Assembly (NCBI GenBank): GCA_012728835.1
Contig: JAAYEJ010000043.1
Coordinates: 1-64,000, forward strand
Length of the DNA: 64,000 nt
Direction of reading: 5' to 3'
Source of the DNA: Candidatus Brocadiaceae bacterium
Lineage (GTDB): Bacteria > Planctomycetota > Brocadiia > SM23-32
Positions 1 through 8,630 of this stretch are shown here, piece after piece. Position 1 is the stretch's first letter. Each line of letters opens with the position of its first letter. The position numbers were made by a program, and so were the translations under genes. The notes below the pieces were generated by a model. The model was not told the origin of the DNA and ran no database searches. It was given only the letters and a program-made list of their open reading frames with translations.

Positions 1-51
1 GAAGAGATCCTCGAAAAGCTCCTGGCCCTGAACCTGTCGAGGGCGGTGTAG
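1..51 (+). CDS. C-terminal end of an unknown gene (partial)
   Basis: The window opens inside a reading frame that reads EEILEKLLALNLSRAV and stops with TAG. Only 16 residues are visible, so no function can be given. The helical, charged/leucine pattern is protein-like and the next gene on this strand has its own promoter about 100 bases later, which fits the end of an upstream transcription unit. Confidence 0.45.
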   Translation, partial: EEILEKLLALNLSRAV

Positions 52-96
52 CCCCGCCGCCCCCGGCTGGGATGCCGTAGACGACGGCGGGCGCTC

Positions 97-120
97 ACGC
101 CGGGACGCCAGGGCGCCAGG
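97..120 (+). repeat. Intergenic 8-nt-periodic repeat (copy 1)
   Basis: Three consecutive 8-mers ACGCCGGG, ACGCCAGG, GCGCCAGG, preceded by CTC. The same layout (CTC-ACGC lead, then NCGCnnRG units) occurs on the opposite strand at 39366-39392. It lies in the gap between the partial first gene and the promoter at 151. Confidence 0.4.
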
Positions 121-150
121 GGCGGTGGCCGCGCGGGACCGCGCGCCTCT

Positions 151-179
151 TTGACGGGCCCACAGGGGGGCGATAGAAT
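151..179 (+). promoter_or_regulatory. Sigma70-type promoter of the sugar-acid operon
   Basis: TTGACG (151-156), 17-base spacer, TAGAAT (174-179). It precedes the Gfo/Idh gene by about 75 bases and is the only good promoter seen ahead of the six-gene plus-strand run ending at 7863. Confidence 0.6.
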
Positions 180-252
180 GAGCCGACGCGGTCGGGCGTG
201 TGCCCGCCTGTCCGTCACCACCGCAGATTCGTTCTTCCGGAGACCGAGAGAG

Positions 253-1308
253 ATGACTCCACTTCGCGTCGGCATCGTGGGCTCCAGGTTCGCCGCAGGC
301 TTCCATGCCGACTGCTACCGCCGCCTGGACACGGCGGAGGTCGTGGCCGTGGCCGCCATCGACAACCTCGAGCCGTTCGCGGCCGAATGGGGCATCCCCG
401 ACACGTACGAGGACTACCGGCAGATGCTGGCGCACGCCGACGTCGACCTGGTGAGCGTCTGCCTGCCCAACTTCCTGCACCACGAGGTGGCCGTGGCGGC
501 CGCCGAGGCCGGCAAGCACGTGATCTGCGAGAAGCCGCTGGCCACGACCGTGGCCGACGGCGAGCGCGTGATCGACGCCTGCGCAAAGGCCGGCGTGAAG
601 CTGTTCTACGCCGAGGACTGGGTGTTTGCGCCGAGCCTGATGCGCGTGGGCGAGATCCTGGCCGAGGGGGCCGTCGGCGAGGTACTGTACCTGAAGGCCA
701 AGGAGGTCCACAACGGGTCGCATTCGCCCTTCGCCAAGAAGAAGAGCACCTGCGGCGGCGGCTCGCTGATCCACCTGGGCATCCACCCGATCGGCTACGC
801 CCTCTACCTGCTGGGCGGGGCCGACAATCCGGTCGTGGAGGTGGTGGGGCAGACGACCGGCGGGCTGGCCGACAACTTTGTGCACAAGGACTTCGAGGGC
901 GAGGACTGGGCCGTGGGCGTGCTGAAATTCCGCGACGGCCGTCGCGCCTTCATCGAGGGCAACTACATCACCGTGGGCGGTATGGACGACGTGGTGGAGA
1001 TCTACGGCACCGAAGGCGTCGTCAAAGTGGCACTGACGTTCGGCTCGAACGTGGACGTCTACTCGCGCAAGGGCTACGGCTACGCGATCGAGAAGGCCGA
1101 CTTCACCCACGGCTGGACCAAGCCGGCGGTCGACGAGTTCTACAACCTGGGCTACGTGCGCGAGATCGAGTACTTCGTCGACTGCATCCTGAAGGACCAG
1201 GAGCCCAGGTACGGCGTCAACGGGCAGGCGGGGCTGGAGTGCCTCAAGGTCGTCCAGGCGCTGTACCGCTCGGCCGCCGAGGGCCGCGCGGTGCGCGGGC
1301 CGTTCTGA
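253..1308 (+). CDS. Gfo/Idh/MocA family NAD(P)-dependent oxidoreductase
   Basis: A 351-residue cytoplasmic dehydrogenase of the glucose-fructose oxidoreductase/inositol dehydrogenase family; substrate unknown, probably a sugar or sugar acid. The N-terminal Rossmann strand reads LRVGIVGSRFAAGFH and the family lysine motif CEKPLA sits near residue 95, followed by the alpha/beta C-terminal domain. The start at 253 is chosen because homology begins directly there and a purine-rich GAGAG lies just upstream; an upstream in-frame start at 151 would overlap the promoter. It is the first gene of the operon, 39 bases before the flavo-iron-sulfur gene. Family assignment is firm; the reaction is inferred only from its uronate-pathway neighbours. 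Confidence 0.9.
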   Translation: MTPLRVGIVGSRFAAGFHADCYRRLDTAEVVAVAAIDNLEPFAAEWGIPDTYEDYRQMLAHADVDLVSVCLPNFLHHEVAVAAAEAGKHVICEKPLATTVADGERVIDACAKAGVKLFYAEDWVFAPSLMRVGEILAEGAVGEVLYLKAKEVHNGSHSPFAKKKSTCGGGSLIHLGIHPIGYALYLLGGADNPVVEVVGQTTGGLADNFVHKDFEGEDWAVGVLKFRDGRRAFIEGNYITVGGMDDVVEIYGTEGVVKVALTFGSNVDVYSRKGYGYAIEKADFTHGWTKPAVDEFYNLGYVREIEYFVDCILKDQEPRYGVNGQAGLECLKVVQALYRSAAEGRAVRGPF

Positions 1309-1347
1309 AACGCAACGCACCCGGAGGAAGACCGGGACAGGAGCACC

Positions 1348-4002
1348 ATGCCCAGATACACGGACTTCGACGTGCCGGTGGAGGTGGCGGGCGTGCGGAT
1401 GCGCAATCCGTTCTACGTCTCCAGCGGCCCGACGACGATGACGATCGAACAGTTGGAGCGCATCCAGGCGACGGGCTGGGGCGGCGCCTCGCTGAAGCTC
1501 ACGGTGGACCCCCTCCCCTACATCAACCGGCACCCGCGCTACGGCTACTACCCGCAGAAGGGCTTCCTGACGTTCACCGCGGAGCGCCGGCTGGTCCTGG
1601 ACGAACTGCTGCGCCTGATCGAGGAGGGCCGCCGCCGCACGCCCGAACTGGTGCTGTGGTCCAACATCACCTACGCCGGCGATGCGGGCCTGGAGGGCTG
1701 GGCGGAGATGGCGCGCCGCTGCGAGGCCGCCGGCGCGCACGTGAACGAACTGAACATGTGCTGCCCGAACATGTCGTTCAACCTGGAGGTGAGCGGCCGC
1801 GACACCGGCGGGCCGCGCACGGGCGCCAGCCTGGGGCAGAATGAGCGCGCCGTGGCGCAGATCGTGCGCGCGTGCAAGGAGGCCACGTCCATCCCCCTGT
1901 TCGTCAAGATCACGCCGGAGGGCGGCGATCAGGCGGCGATCGCCGCAGCGGCCCTCGAGGCCGGGGCCGACGCCGTGGGCGGCAACGGCAACCGACTGGG
2001 CATCCCCCCGCTGGACCTGGACCGGCCCACCAGGTCTTCGTTCGCGCTGCAGGAAGAGATCAGCATGGCCTGCATGAACGGCGAGTGGCTGAAACCCCTG
2101 GCCCTGCGCGACGTCTACACGATGCGGCGCCGGGTGGGGCCCGACGCCGTGCTGACGGCCACGGGCGGCGTGAGCACCTGGCAGGACGCCGTGGAGATGA
2201 TGATGTGCGGGGCGGACCTGGTGGGCCTCTGCACGGCCACGCTGGTCAAGGGGTTCGGCTTCATGCCGGAGTTCATCCACGGGTTCAGGCAGTACATGGC
2301 CGAGAAGGGCTACGCGACCCCGCGCGCCATGCGCGACATCGTTGTGCCGGCCATCACGGCGGCGCCGGACCTGACGATCTACCCCGGCCACGCGCAGAAG
2401 ATCCGCGACGGGCTGGTGGCGCCGTGCACGTTCGCCTGCCCGAACTCCGTGCCCGCCCAGGGCTACGTGCGCAAGGTCGCCCAGGAGGAGTTCGAGGAGG
2501 CCTACCAGCTGATCATGTCGCGCTCGCCGCTGCAGTCGATCTGCGGCAAGGTGTGCGACCACCCGTGCGAGACCGAGTGCACGCGCGGGCTGAAGGACCA
2601 GCCGATCATGATCCGCGAGATCAAGCGGTTCGTCCTGGCCATGGCCGAACGCGAGGGGTGGACGCCGAACCTGCTGGACCGGCGCGGGAAGCCGAAGGCG
2701 ACGCGCGTGGCGATCGTCGGGTCGGGCCCGGCAGGCCTGAGCTGCGCCTACGACCTGGCGCGGGCGGGCTACCGCGTGACGGTCTTCGAGGCCTCCGCAC
2801 GGCTGGGCGGGATGCTGACGGCCGGCATCCCCACCTTCCGGCTGGCCCGGGAGGACGTCGAGAAGGAGATCGACGTCCTGCGCGGCCTGGGGGTGGAGTT
2901 CCGGACGGAGGCGGCCTTGGGCCGGGACTTCACGCTGGCAGACTTGAGGAAGGACGGCTGCGCGGCGGTGTTCCTGGGCATCGGGGCGCAGGAGAGCATG
3001 AAGCCGGGCATACCGGGCGAGGACCTGCCGGGCTGCATCGGGGCGGTGGAGTTCCTGCGCGACGTCTGGAGCGACCGGCGGCCGCAGATCGGCCGGCGGG
3101 TGGGCATCATCGGCGGCGGCTTCACGGCCATCGACGCGGCGCGCACGGCCGTGCGGCTGGGCGCGCAGGAGGTGTTCGTGCTCTACCGCCGCACGCGCGA
3201 CGAAATGCCCGCCACCGCCGAGGAGGTGCGCGAGGCGGAAGAGGAGGGCGTGAAGATCATGTACCTCGTCTCCCCCCAGCGCGTGGTCGGCCGGGACCGG
3301 GTCGAGGGGCTGCAGATGCTCAACTACGTGCTGGGCGAGCAGGACGAATCGGGGCGGCGCCGGCCGGCGGAGGTGCCGGGCACGGAGTTCACGCTGAAGC
3401 TGGACACGGTGATCGCGGCCGTGAGCCAGCGCGTGCGGCCGCCGTCGCAGGACCTGGAGGCGACGCCGTCCGGCGCGCTGCAGGTCGACCCCGAGACGCT
3501 GGCCACGAACGTGGCGGGTGTCTACGCCGGCGGCGACTGCACGCGCGGGCCGCAGAACGTCATTCAGGCCGTGGCCGACGGCAAGCGCGCCGCGGCCTCG
3601 ATCGACCGGCTGCTGGCCGGGGACGAGGCCGTGCTGGCCTACGATCCCGAGAAGGTGATGTCGGACAAGGAGATGGTGCTGGCCCGGACCGCCGACCGCC
3701 CGCGGGCCTGGCGGCCGGATCCCATCGTGCTGCCCCCGGCCCAACGCCGGCTGACGTTCGAGGAGTTCGCGCAGCCGCTCACGCAGGAACAGGCCGTCGC
3801 CGAGGCATCTCGCTGCCTGGCCTGCGGCTGCGGAGCCGGCTGCGAGGTCTGCGTGGACATCTGCAAGGTCTTCGCCTACCGGATGGACCCGCAGGGCCGC
3901 GTCGTGTTCGACGAGGAGAAGTGCGTGGCCTGCGGCATGTGCGCGCATCGCTGTCCCAACCAGAACATCGAGATGGTGCAGACGGGCACGGAAGGCATCT
4001 GA
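1348..4002 (+). CDS. Permuted dihydropyrimidine-dehydrogenase-like FMN/FAD/Fe-S fusion (PreA-PreT type)
   Basis: An 884-residue fusion with the same parts as dihydropyrimidine dehydrogenase in another order. Residues 1-350 are a dihydroorotate-dehydrogenase/PreA-like FMN barrel (LNMCCPNM loop). Residues from C360 form the GltD/PreT-type N-terminal cluster domain (CTFACPNSVP, then CGKVCDHPCETEC). FAD binding is at GSGPAG 458-463, NAD(P)H binding at GIIGGG 586-591, and a C-terminal ferredoxin ends with C859, C862, C865, C869. Animal DPD runs Fe-S, FAD, NADPH, FMN barrel, ferredoxin; bacterial PreT and PreA are separate. An AGGAG precedes the ATG. No other pyrimidine-degradation gene is near, so the natural substrate in this sugar-acid operon is open. 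Confidence 0.85.
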   Translation: MPRYTDFDVPVEVAGVRMRNPFYVSSGPTTMTIEQLERIQATGWGGASLKLTVDPLPYINRHPRYGYYPQKGFLTFTAERRLVLDELLRLIEEGRRRTPELVLWSNITYAGDAGLEGWAEMARRCEAAGAHVNELNMCCPNMSFNLEVSGRDTGGPRTGASLGQNERAVAQIVRACKEATSIPLFVKITPEGGDQAAIAAAALEAGADAVGGNGNRLGIPPLDLDRPTRSSFALQEEISMACMNGEWLKPLALRDVYTMRRRVGPDAVLTATGGVSTWQDAVEMMMCGADLVGLCTATLVKGFGFMPEFIHGFRQYMAEKGYATPRAMRDIVVPAITAAPDLTIYPGHAQKIRDGLVAPCTFACPNSVPAQGYVRKVAQEEFEEAYQLIMSRSPLQSICGKVCDHPCETECTRGLKDQPIMIREIKRFVLAMAEREGWTPNLLDRRGKPKATRVAIVGSGPAGLSCAYDLARAGYRVTVFEASARLGGMLTAGIPTFRLAREDVEKEIDVLRGLGVEFRTEAALGRDFTLADLRKDGCAAVFLGIGAQESMKPGIPGEDLPGCIGAVEFLRDVWSDRRPQIGRRVGIIGGGFTAIDAARTAVRLGAQEVFVLYRRTRDEMPATAEEVREAEEEGVKIMYLVSPQRVVGRDRVEGLQMLNYVLGEQDESGRRRPAEVPGTEFTLKLDTVIAAVSQRVRPPSQDLEATPSGALQVDPETLATNVAGVYAGGDCTRGPQNVIQAVADGKRAAASIDRLLAGDEAVLAYDPEKVMSDKEMVLARTADRPRAWRPDPIVLPPAQRRLTFEEFAQPLTQEQAVAEASRCLACGCGAGCEVCVDICKVFAYRMDPQGRVVFDEEKCVACGMCAHRCPNQNIEMVQTGTEGI

Positions 4003-4031
4003 CCGCGCCGCGCCTGCCCCGGGAGCCTCCC

Positions 4032-5009
4032 ATGGCCGACGGCAGACTGAAGGTTGTCATCACGGACCTCGGATACGCCAGTTACGAGCCCGAGCGTGAG
4101 GAACTGGCGCCCACCGGCGCCGAACTCGTGCTGGCGCAGTGCGCCGATGAGGCGCAGGTGGCCGCCGAGTGCGCCGACGCCGACGCCGTCATCACGCGCA
4201 TGGCGCCGGTCGGTGCGCGGGCGATCGCGGCGATGCGGAAGTGCCGCGTCATCTCCCGCTACGGGGTGGGCGTCGACAACGTGGACGTGGCCGCCGCGAC
4301 GGCGCGCGGCATCCCGGTCGCCCACGTGCGCGACTACTGCAACGAGGAGGTATCGGACCAGGCGCTGGCCCTCCTGCTCGCCTGCGTGCGCCGGATCAGC
4401 AGCCGCGACCGGCAGGTACGGGCGGGCCGGTGGGACATCGGCGCCCGCGAGCCCGTCTACCGCATCGCCGGCAAGGTGCTGGGCCTGGTCGGCTACGGCG
4501 CCATCGCCCGCACGCTGCACCGCAAGATGGCGGGCTTCGAGCCGGCGGAGGTGCTCGTGCACGACGCGTTCATCCCGGCCGACCGGATCGAGAAGGCCGG
4601 CGCGCGGGCCGTGCCGCTCCAGGAACTGCTGGCCCGGAGCGATTTCGTCAGCCTGCACGTGCCGCTGACCGAGGCGACCCGCCACCTGATCGACCGCGAC
4701 GCGCTCGGCACCATGAAGCCCACGGCCATCCTGGTCAACACGTCGCGCGGCGGCGTGGTCGATACGGACGCCCTGTACGAGGCGCTCAAGGCCGGCCGCA
4801 TCGCCGCCGCCGGGCTGGACGTGCACGAGCAGGAGCCGCCGCCGCCCGACTACAAGCTCTTCGATCTGGACAACGTGGTGCTGACGGACCACGCCGGCTG
4901 GTACAGCGAGGAGGCGCAGGAGGCGCTCCAGCGGACCACGGCGCGCAACGTCGCGCTGGTGCTGGCCGGCGGGAAGCCGCTCTACTGCGTCAACCCGGAA
5001 GTGCTGTGA
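4032..5009 (+). CDS. D-isomer-specific 2-hydroxyacid dehydrogenase (C-terminal-binding-protein-like)
   Basis: A 325-residue NAD-dependent 2-hydroxyacid dehydrogenase of the SerA/CtBP superfamily. The NAD motif GLVGYGAIA begins at about residue 151; the catalytic triad is visible as R239 (NTSRGG), E268 (HEQEP) and H287 (TDHAGW). No ACT or ASB domain follows, so it is not a full-length PGDH. It is 29 bases after the flavoprotein and 56 bases before the KDG kinase, in one operon. It probably reduces or oxidises a sugar-derived hydroxyacid; the exact substrate cannot be read. Confidence 0.88.
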   Translation: MADGRLKVVITDLGYASYEPEREELAPTGAELVLAQCADEAQVAAECADADAVITRMAPVGARAIAAMRKCRVISRYGVGVDNVDVAAATARGIPVAHVRDYCNEEVSDQALALLLACVRRISSRDRQVRAGRWDIGAREPVYRIAGKVLGLVGYGAIARTLHRKMAGFEPAEVLVHDAFIPADRIEKAGARAVPLQELLARSDFVSLHVPLTEATRHLIDRDALGTMKPTAILVNTSRGGVVDTDALYEALKAGRIAAAGLDVHEQEPPPPDYKLFDLDNVVLTDHAGWYSEEAQEALQRTTARNVALVLAGGKPLYCVNPEVL

Positions 5010-5065
5010 AAGGCGCCGCCCGGGGGATTCGTGCAACTCCGAGATCAAGCCTGGAGGAACGGAAG

Positions 5066-6196
5066 ATGGCTGACCTGAAGTTCAAGGACGCCGCGCAGTG
5101 CCGCTATGACGAGGTATCGCTGGGCGAGGTCATGATGCGCATCGACCCCGGCGACGTGCCCACCGCCCGCGCGCGCACGGGCCGCATCTGGCACGGCGGC
5201 GGGGAGACGAACGTGGCCGAAGGGCTCGCCTACTGCTTCGGGCTCCGCACGGCCGTCGTCACCGCCCTGGTCGACGACGGAATCGGCCGCAACATCGAGA
5301 ACCAGTTGCGCGAGGCCGGCGTCGACACCGCCCACATCGTCTGGTTCAACACCGCCGGCAAGGGACGGTTCTCGACCGACGCCAAGGGCACGCTCTGCAA
5401 CGGGATCAACTTCACCTGGAGCGGCAAGGGCGTGCTGCCGTCGGTGACGGAGTACTACCGCGCGCACACGGCCATCCGCGAGCTGAAGCCGGGGGACTTC
5501 GACTGGGACGGCCTGTTCGCGCAGGGCGTGCGCTGGTTCCACACGGGCGGCATCTACACGCTCATCTCCCCCACCTCCGGCGCCGCTGCGATCGAGGCCA
5601 TGGAGTCCGCCGGCCGCGCCGGCACCTTCCGCTCGTTCGACCTGAACTACCGCTCGAAGGTGGAACCGGACAAGGAACGCGCCCGCGAGCAGAACCGCCG
5701 GATCGTCGCCCTGACCGACTTCCTGGTCGGAAACCAGAGCGACTTCGACGACGCCCTCGGCGAGACCTGCCGGAAAGTCGGCAAGGACGAGCCGTTCGAG
5801 GTCTGGCTGGATGCCTACTCGGAGCTGCTCCGCAACGTTGCCGCGAAGTACCCGAACCTGAAGCTGATCGGCACGCAGTTGCGCGCCGCCCTCAGCGCCG
5901 ACCGCATCAACTGGGGCGCCGTGCTCTACGACACCGCCGAGGACAGGATCCATTTGGCGGCCGTGCGCGAGAACGTGGAGATCGCCGACCGCACCGGCGG
6001 AGGGGACTCCTTCGCCTCCGGAGTGGCCGCCGCCCTGCTGAAGGGCAAGTCGCTGGAAGACGCCGTCCAGTGGGGCGCCGCCCACGGCATCTGCGTGCAG
6101 GAGACGCCGGGCGACACCACGATGGTCAAGCAGGCCGACGTCGAGAAGGAAGTCAAGCGGGCTCTCACGGGCGGCGGCGTCAGCGCCCTGAGATAA
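5066..6196 (+). CDS. kdgK: PfkB-family sugar kinase, likely 2-keto-3-deoxygluconate kinase
   Basis: A 376-residue ribokinase/PfkB kinase. The substrate-side motif GGETNVAEGLA is near residue 50 and the PfkB signature DRTGGGDSFASG with the catalytic Asp is near residue 310. It is somewhat longer than typical KdgK (about 310). The ATG follows a GGAGG at good spacing. The next gene is a KDPG-aldolase-like protein and the one after it a fructuronate-reductase-like SDR, so phosphorylation of 2-keto-3-deoxygluconate to KDPG is the natural reading. Kinase family is certain; the substrate is inferred from context. Confidence 0.85.
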   Translation: MADLKFKDAAQCRYDEVSLGEVMMRIDPGDVPTARARTGRIWHGGGETNVAEGLAYCFGLRTAVVTALVDDGIGRNIENQLREAGVDTAHIVWFNTAGKGRFSTDAKGTLCNGINFTWSGKGVLPSVTEYYRAHTAIRELKPGDFDWDGLFAQGVRWFHTGGIYTLISPTSGAAAIEAMESAGRAGTFRSFDLNYRSKVEPDKERAREQNRRIVALTDFLVGNQSDFDDALGETCRKVGKDEPFEVWLDAYSELLRNVAAKYPNLKLIGTQLRAALSADRINWGAVLYDTAEDRIHLAAVRENVEIADRTGGGDSFASGVAAALLKGKSLEDAVQWGAAHGICVQETPGDTTMVKQADVEKEVKRALTGGGVSALR

Positions 6197-6215
6197 CGGG
6201 AGAGGACACACCACG

Positions 6216-6971
6216 ATGGCCGACTACAGACGGGACCGTAAGCGAGTCGATGCCGCCCTGCGAAAGAGCGGCATCGTCGTCGTCATGAACAAGAGCCACA
6301 TCGAGACGCCCGAGCACATGGTCACCACCATGCGGGCCGTCTACGAGGCCGGCTACGTCGCCGAGGTGACGTTCCGCATCGACGAGGGGCTCCTGCGCGA
6401 GGCGATGCAGGACCTGGTGAAGCTCCGCGCCGAGTCGCCGGCCGAGAACCCCTTCGTGCTGGGCGTCGGCAGCGTGATCAACCCCCGCGAGCTGGCCGCC
6501 GCCATCGAGATGGGGTTCGACATGATCGTGGCGCCCGCCAACGTCATGGGCGGCTGCGGCGAGGGCTGCGAGTTCGTCCGGATCGCGCACGAGGCCGACT
6601 GCTTCGTCTCCCCGGCCGTGTTCACCCCCACCGAGTTCAACTACTTCCTGGAGCGCGAAGACGGCCTGGAGCCGGACGCGTTCAAGATCTTCCCCGCCCG
6701 CTCGCACGGGCCGAAGGGCGTCTCGGACCTGCTGGCGCCGTTCGCCCGCCCGCGCCACAAGGGCCGAATCATCATGCCCACGGGCGCCGTTGACTACGAA
6801 ACCGGCCCGCAGTACGTCGACGTGATCGGCAAGCGCGGCTTCACGCCCGTGCTCGGCATGTCGGCGCCGCTGGCGCTCGTCGTGGACCGCAAGGCGCCCG
6901 GCGACACCGCCGTGATCGCCGAGTCGCTGAAGACCTTCGAAGAGAGATTCCGCCGGGGCCATTCCGGCTGA
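6216..6971 (+). CDS. KDPG/KHG aldolase family protein
   Basis: A 251-residue class I aldolase of the 2-keto-3-deoxy-6-phosphogluconate family, slightly longer than Eda (about 210). The catalytic Glu is E50 in AEVTFRIDE (matching the EVTLR of Eda), and the Schiff-base lysine is K157 in FKIFPA. The GxGxV phosphate/substrate strand reads VLGVGSVINP near residue 81. It would split KDPG into pyruvate and glyceraldehyde 3-phosphate. It lies 19 bases after the kinase, almost certainly in the same transcript. An alternative is a 4-hydroxy-2-oxoglutarate-type aldolase of the same fold. Confidence 0.88.
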   Translation: MADYRRDRKRVDAALRKSGIVVVMNKSHIETPEHMVTTMRAVYEAGYVAEVTFRIDEGLLREAMQDLVKLRAESPAENPFVLGVGSVINPRELAAAIEMGFDMIVAPANVMGGCGEGCEFVRIAHEADCFVSPAVFTPTEFNYFLEREDGLEPDAFKIFPARSHGPKGVSDLLAPFARPRHKGRIIMPTGAVDYETGPQYVDVIGKRGFTPVLGMSAPLALVVDRKAPGDTAVIAESLKTFEERFRRGHSG

Positions 6972-7011
6972 GTGCGGGAACCCGCCCCGTGCGGGCACAG
7001 GAGAACGTGTC

Positions 7012-7863
7012 ATGACCGTGAAGTCAGAGGAGCTGTTCGACGTCTCCGGCATGGTCGTCGCCGTCACCGGCGCGGCCGGCGTCATCTACGGCGCCCTGTC
7101 CCGGGCGCTGGCCGCCAACGGGGCGCAGGTGGCCCTGCTGGACATCCTGGGCGACAAGGTGGACGCCCTGGCCGACGAGATCCGGGCCGAGGGCGGGCGC
7201 GCGATCGGCGTCCAGTGCAGCGTGCTCGACGAGGAGAGCCTTCGCGAGGCCCTGGACAAGATCGTGGCCGAGTTCGGCCGGTGCGACGCCCTGATCAACG
7301 GCGCCGGCGGCAACCGCAAGGGGGCCTGCGTGCCGCCCGACGGCAAGTTCACCGACCTGTCCACCGACGAACTGGACAAGGTGTTCGCCCTGAACTACAA
7401 GGGCACGTTCCTGCCCAGCCAGGTCTTCTGCCGCCACTTCGCCCGCGCCGGCAAAGGCATCATCGTCAACACGTCCTCGATGAGCGCCCTCGCCCCGCTG
7501 ACGAACGTGCCCGGCTACTCGAACGCCAAGGCCGCCGTCACCAACCTCACCCAGTGGCTGGCCGTGCAGGTGAAGGTCGATTACCCGGAGGCCGACATCC
7601 GAGTCAACGAGATCGCACCGGGCTTCCTGGACACAACGCAGAACCACGACCTGATGTTCGATGCGGACGGCGAGTTGACGCCGCGCGGCCGCTCGATCAT
7701 CGCCCACACGCCGCTGGATCGCTTCGGCGACCCGGACGAGCTGGTCGGCCCCACCATCCTGCTGCTCTCCAAGGCGGGGAGCTTCCTCCACGGCATCACC
7801 CTCTGCGTCGACGGCGGGTTCAACGTCTACTCGGGCGTCGGCCCGCTGGACGAGAAGCGCTGA
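7012..7863 (+). CDS. SDR oxidoreductase, likely D-fructuronate reductase (mannonate oxidoreductase)
   Basis: A 283-residue classical short-chain dehydrogenase. The cofactor motif TGAAGVIYG begins at residue 19, NGAGG is at about 96-100, the catalytic residues are S155/S156, Y169 and K173 (GYSNAKAA). It resembles the SDR-type mannonate oxidoreductases that replace UxuB in many bacteria. With kinase and aldolase directly upstream it fits hexuronate catabolism (fructuronate to mannonate, then KDG, KDPG). Mannonate dehydratase (UxuA) and uronate isomerase (UxaC) are not in the window. It is the last gene of the operon and is followed by a strong hairpin. Confidence 0.85.
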   Translation: MTVKSEELFDVSGMVVAVTGAAGVIYGALSRALAANGAQVALLDILGDKVDALADEIRAEGGRAIGVQCSVLDEESLREALDKIVAEFGRCDALINGAGGNRKGACVPPDGKFTDLSTDELDKVFALNYKGTFLPSQVFCRHFARAGKGIIVNTSSMSALAPLTNVPGYSNAKAAVTNLTQWLAVQVKVDYPEADIRVNEIAPGFLDTTQNHDLMFDADGELTPRGRSIIAHTPLDRFGDPDELVGPTILLLSKAGSFLHGITLCVDGGFNVYSGVGPLDEKR

Positions 7864-7875
7864 TCCGGGCGACCG

Positions 7876-7905
7876 GGAGTGGGGGGACGACGGTCCCCCC
7901 ACTCC
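7876..7905. terminator. Bidirectional hairpin between convergent genes
   Basis: A perfect 13-bp stem (arms 7876-7888 and 7893-7905, starting GGAGTGGGGGGAC) with a four-base GACG loop. It lies between the plus-strand SDR stop and the minus-strand marC stop. No U-tract follows on either side, as is common in very GC-rich genomes. Confidence 0.7.
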
Positions 7906-7928
7906 GCCCCGGGGGGCCGGCCGTGCCG

Positions 7929-8534
7929 TTACAGGCCCGCGCGGGCCGCGCGCAGGCCGTTCAGGACCATCTGCACGCCGATGGTCATCACCACGAGCCC
8001 GGTCAGGCGCACAAGTGCCCCCAGCACGTTCAGCCCCCGCAGCAGGGCCGCGATCGGCAGTGAGAAGAGCATGATCACGTGGTTCACCGCCAGGGCCACG
8101 AGCACGGCCAGGGCCGGCATCCGCAGGTCGCCGGCCGCCGTCATCGTCAGCGACGCGGCAATGGTCGCGGGCCCGGCGATCAGCGGGCACGCCAGAGGCA
8201 CGATGGCCATGTCCGAGAGCCTCTGCTCGATCGCCTTCTCGAAGAACACCCCCTGCCTGAGCGCGTTGAAGCCGAACCACGCCACAACGATGCCGCCGGC
8301 CACGTTCAGCGAGTGCAGTTCCACGCGGAAGACCTGCGTGAACACGAACTGCCCGAACAGCATGGTGCCGAACAGGATGGCCAGGGCGACGGCGCTGGAC
8401 TTGTTGATGATGGCGCGGAACTCCGCCGGTTGCCCGGCCCAGGACGAGGCGGCGATGACGGAGATCTTGCTGACCGGGTTGATCAGTGCCAGCAGGTAGA
8501 GGACGACCACGGCCAGTTCACGAAGGAACTCCAT
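7929..8534 (-). CDS. MarC family integral membrane protein
   Basis: A 201-residue membrane protein of the MarC/UPF0056 family, with about six hydrophobic segments. The family hallmarks are the N-terminal LALINPVSKI in the first helix and PLACPLIAGPATIA around residue 110. Transport substrate is unknown for the family; the old link to multiple antibiotic resistance has not held up. The ATG at 8534 follows a GGAGG eight bases upstream, and longer starts would lack membrane-protein character. It has its own promoter and faces the sugar-acid operon tail to tail. Confidence 0.9.
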   Translation of the reverse strand: MEFLRELAVVVLYLLALINPVSKISVIAASSWAGQPAEFRAIINKSSAVALAILFGTMLFGQFVFTQVFRVELHSLNVAGGIVVAWFGFNALRQGVFFEKAIEQRLSDMAIVPLACPLIAGPATIAASLTMTAAGDLRMPALAVLVALAVNHVIMLFSLPIAALLRGLNVLGALVRLTGLVVMTIGVQMVLNGLRAARAGL

Positions 8535-8582
8535 CGGTGCGGCCTCCGCAGGGCGGGGTGAGACACGGCGGGTCCGCCGGCA

Positions 8583-8612
8583 ATCATAGCACGCGCCGCC
8601 CGGCGCCGGCAA
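8583..8612 (-). promoter_or_regulatory. Promoter of marC
   Basis: Read on the minus strand: TTGCCG (8612-8607), 18-base spacer, TATGAT (8588-8583). It sits about 50 bases ahead of the marC ATG and just beyond the stop of the type II secretion operon. Confidence 0.5.
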
Positions 8613-8630
8613 AGGGACGCACGTACCGCC

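Noticed and set aside
134-149. CGCGCGG/CCGCGCG palindrome ahead of the first promoter
   Set aside because: The loop would be only two bases and the sequence is simple CG alternation; not enough for a terminator or operator call.
1872-4031. Long upstream extension in frame with the 2-hydroxyacid dehydrogenase
   Set aside because: The extension overlaps the flavo-iron-sulfur gene and is compositionally a shadow; the dehydrogenase fold begins at the ATG 4032.
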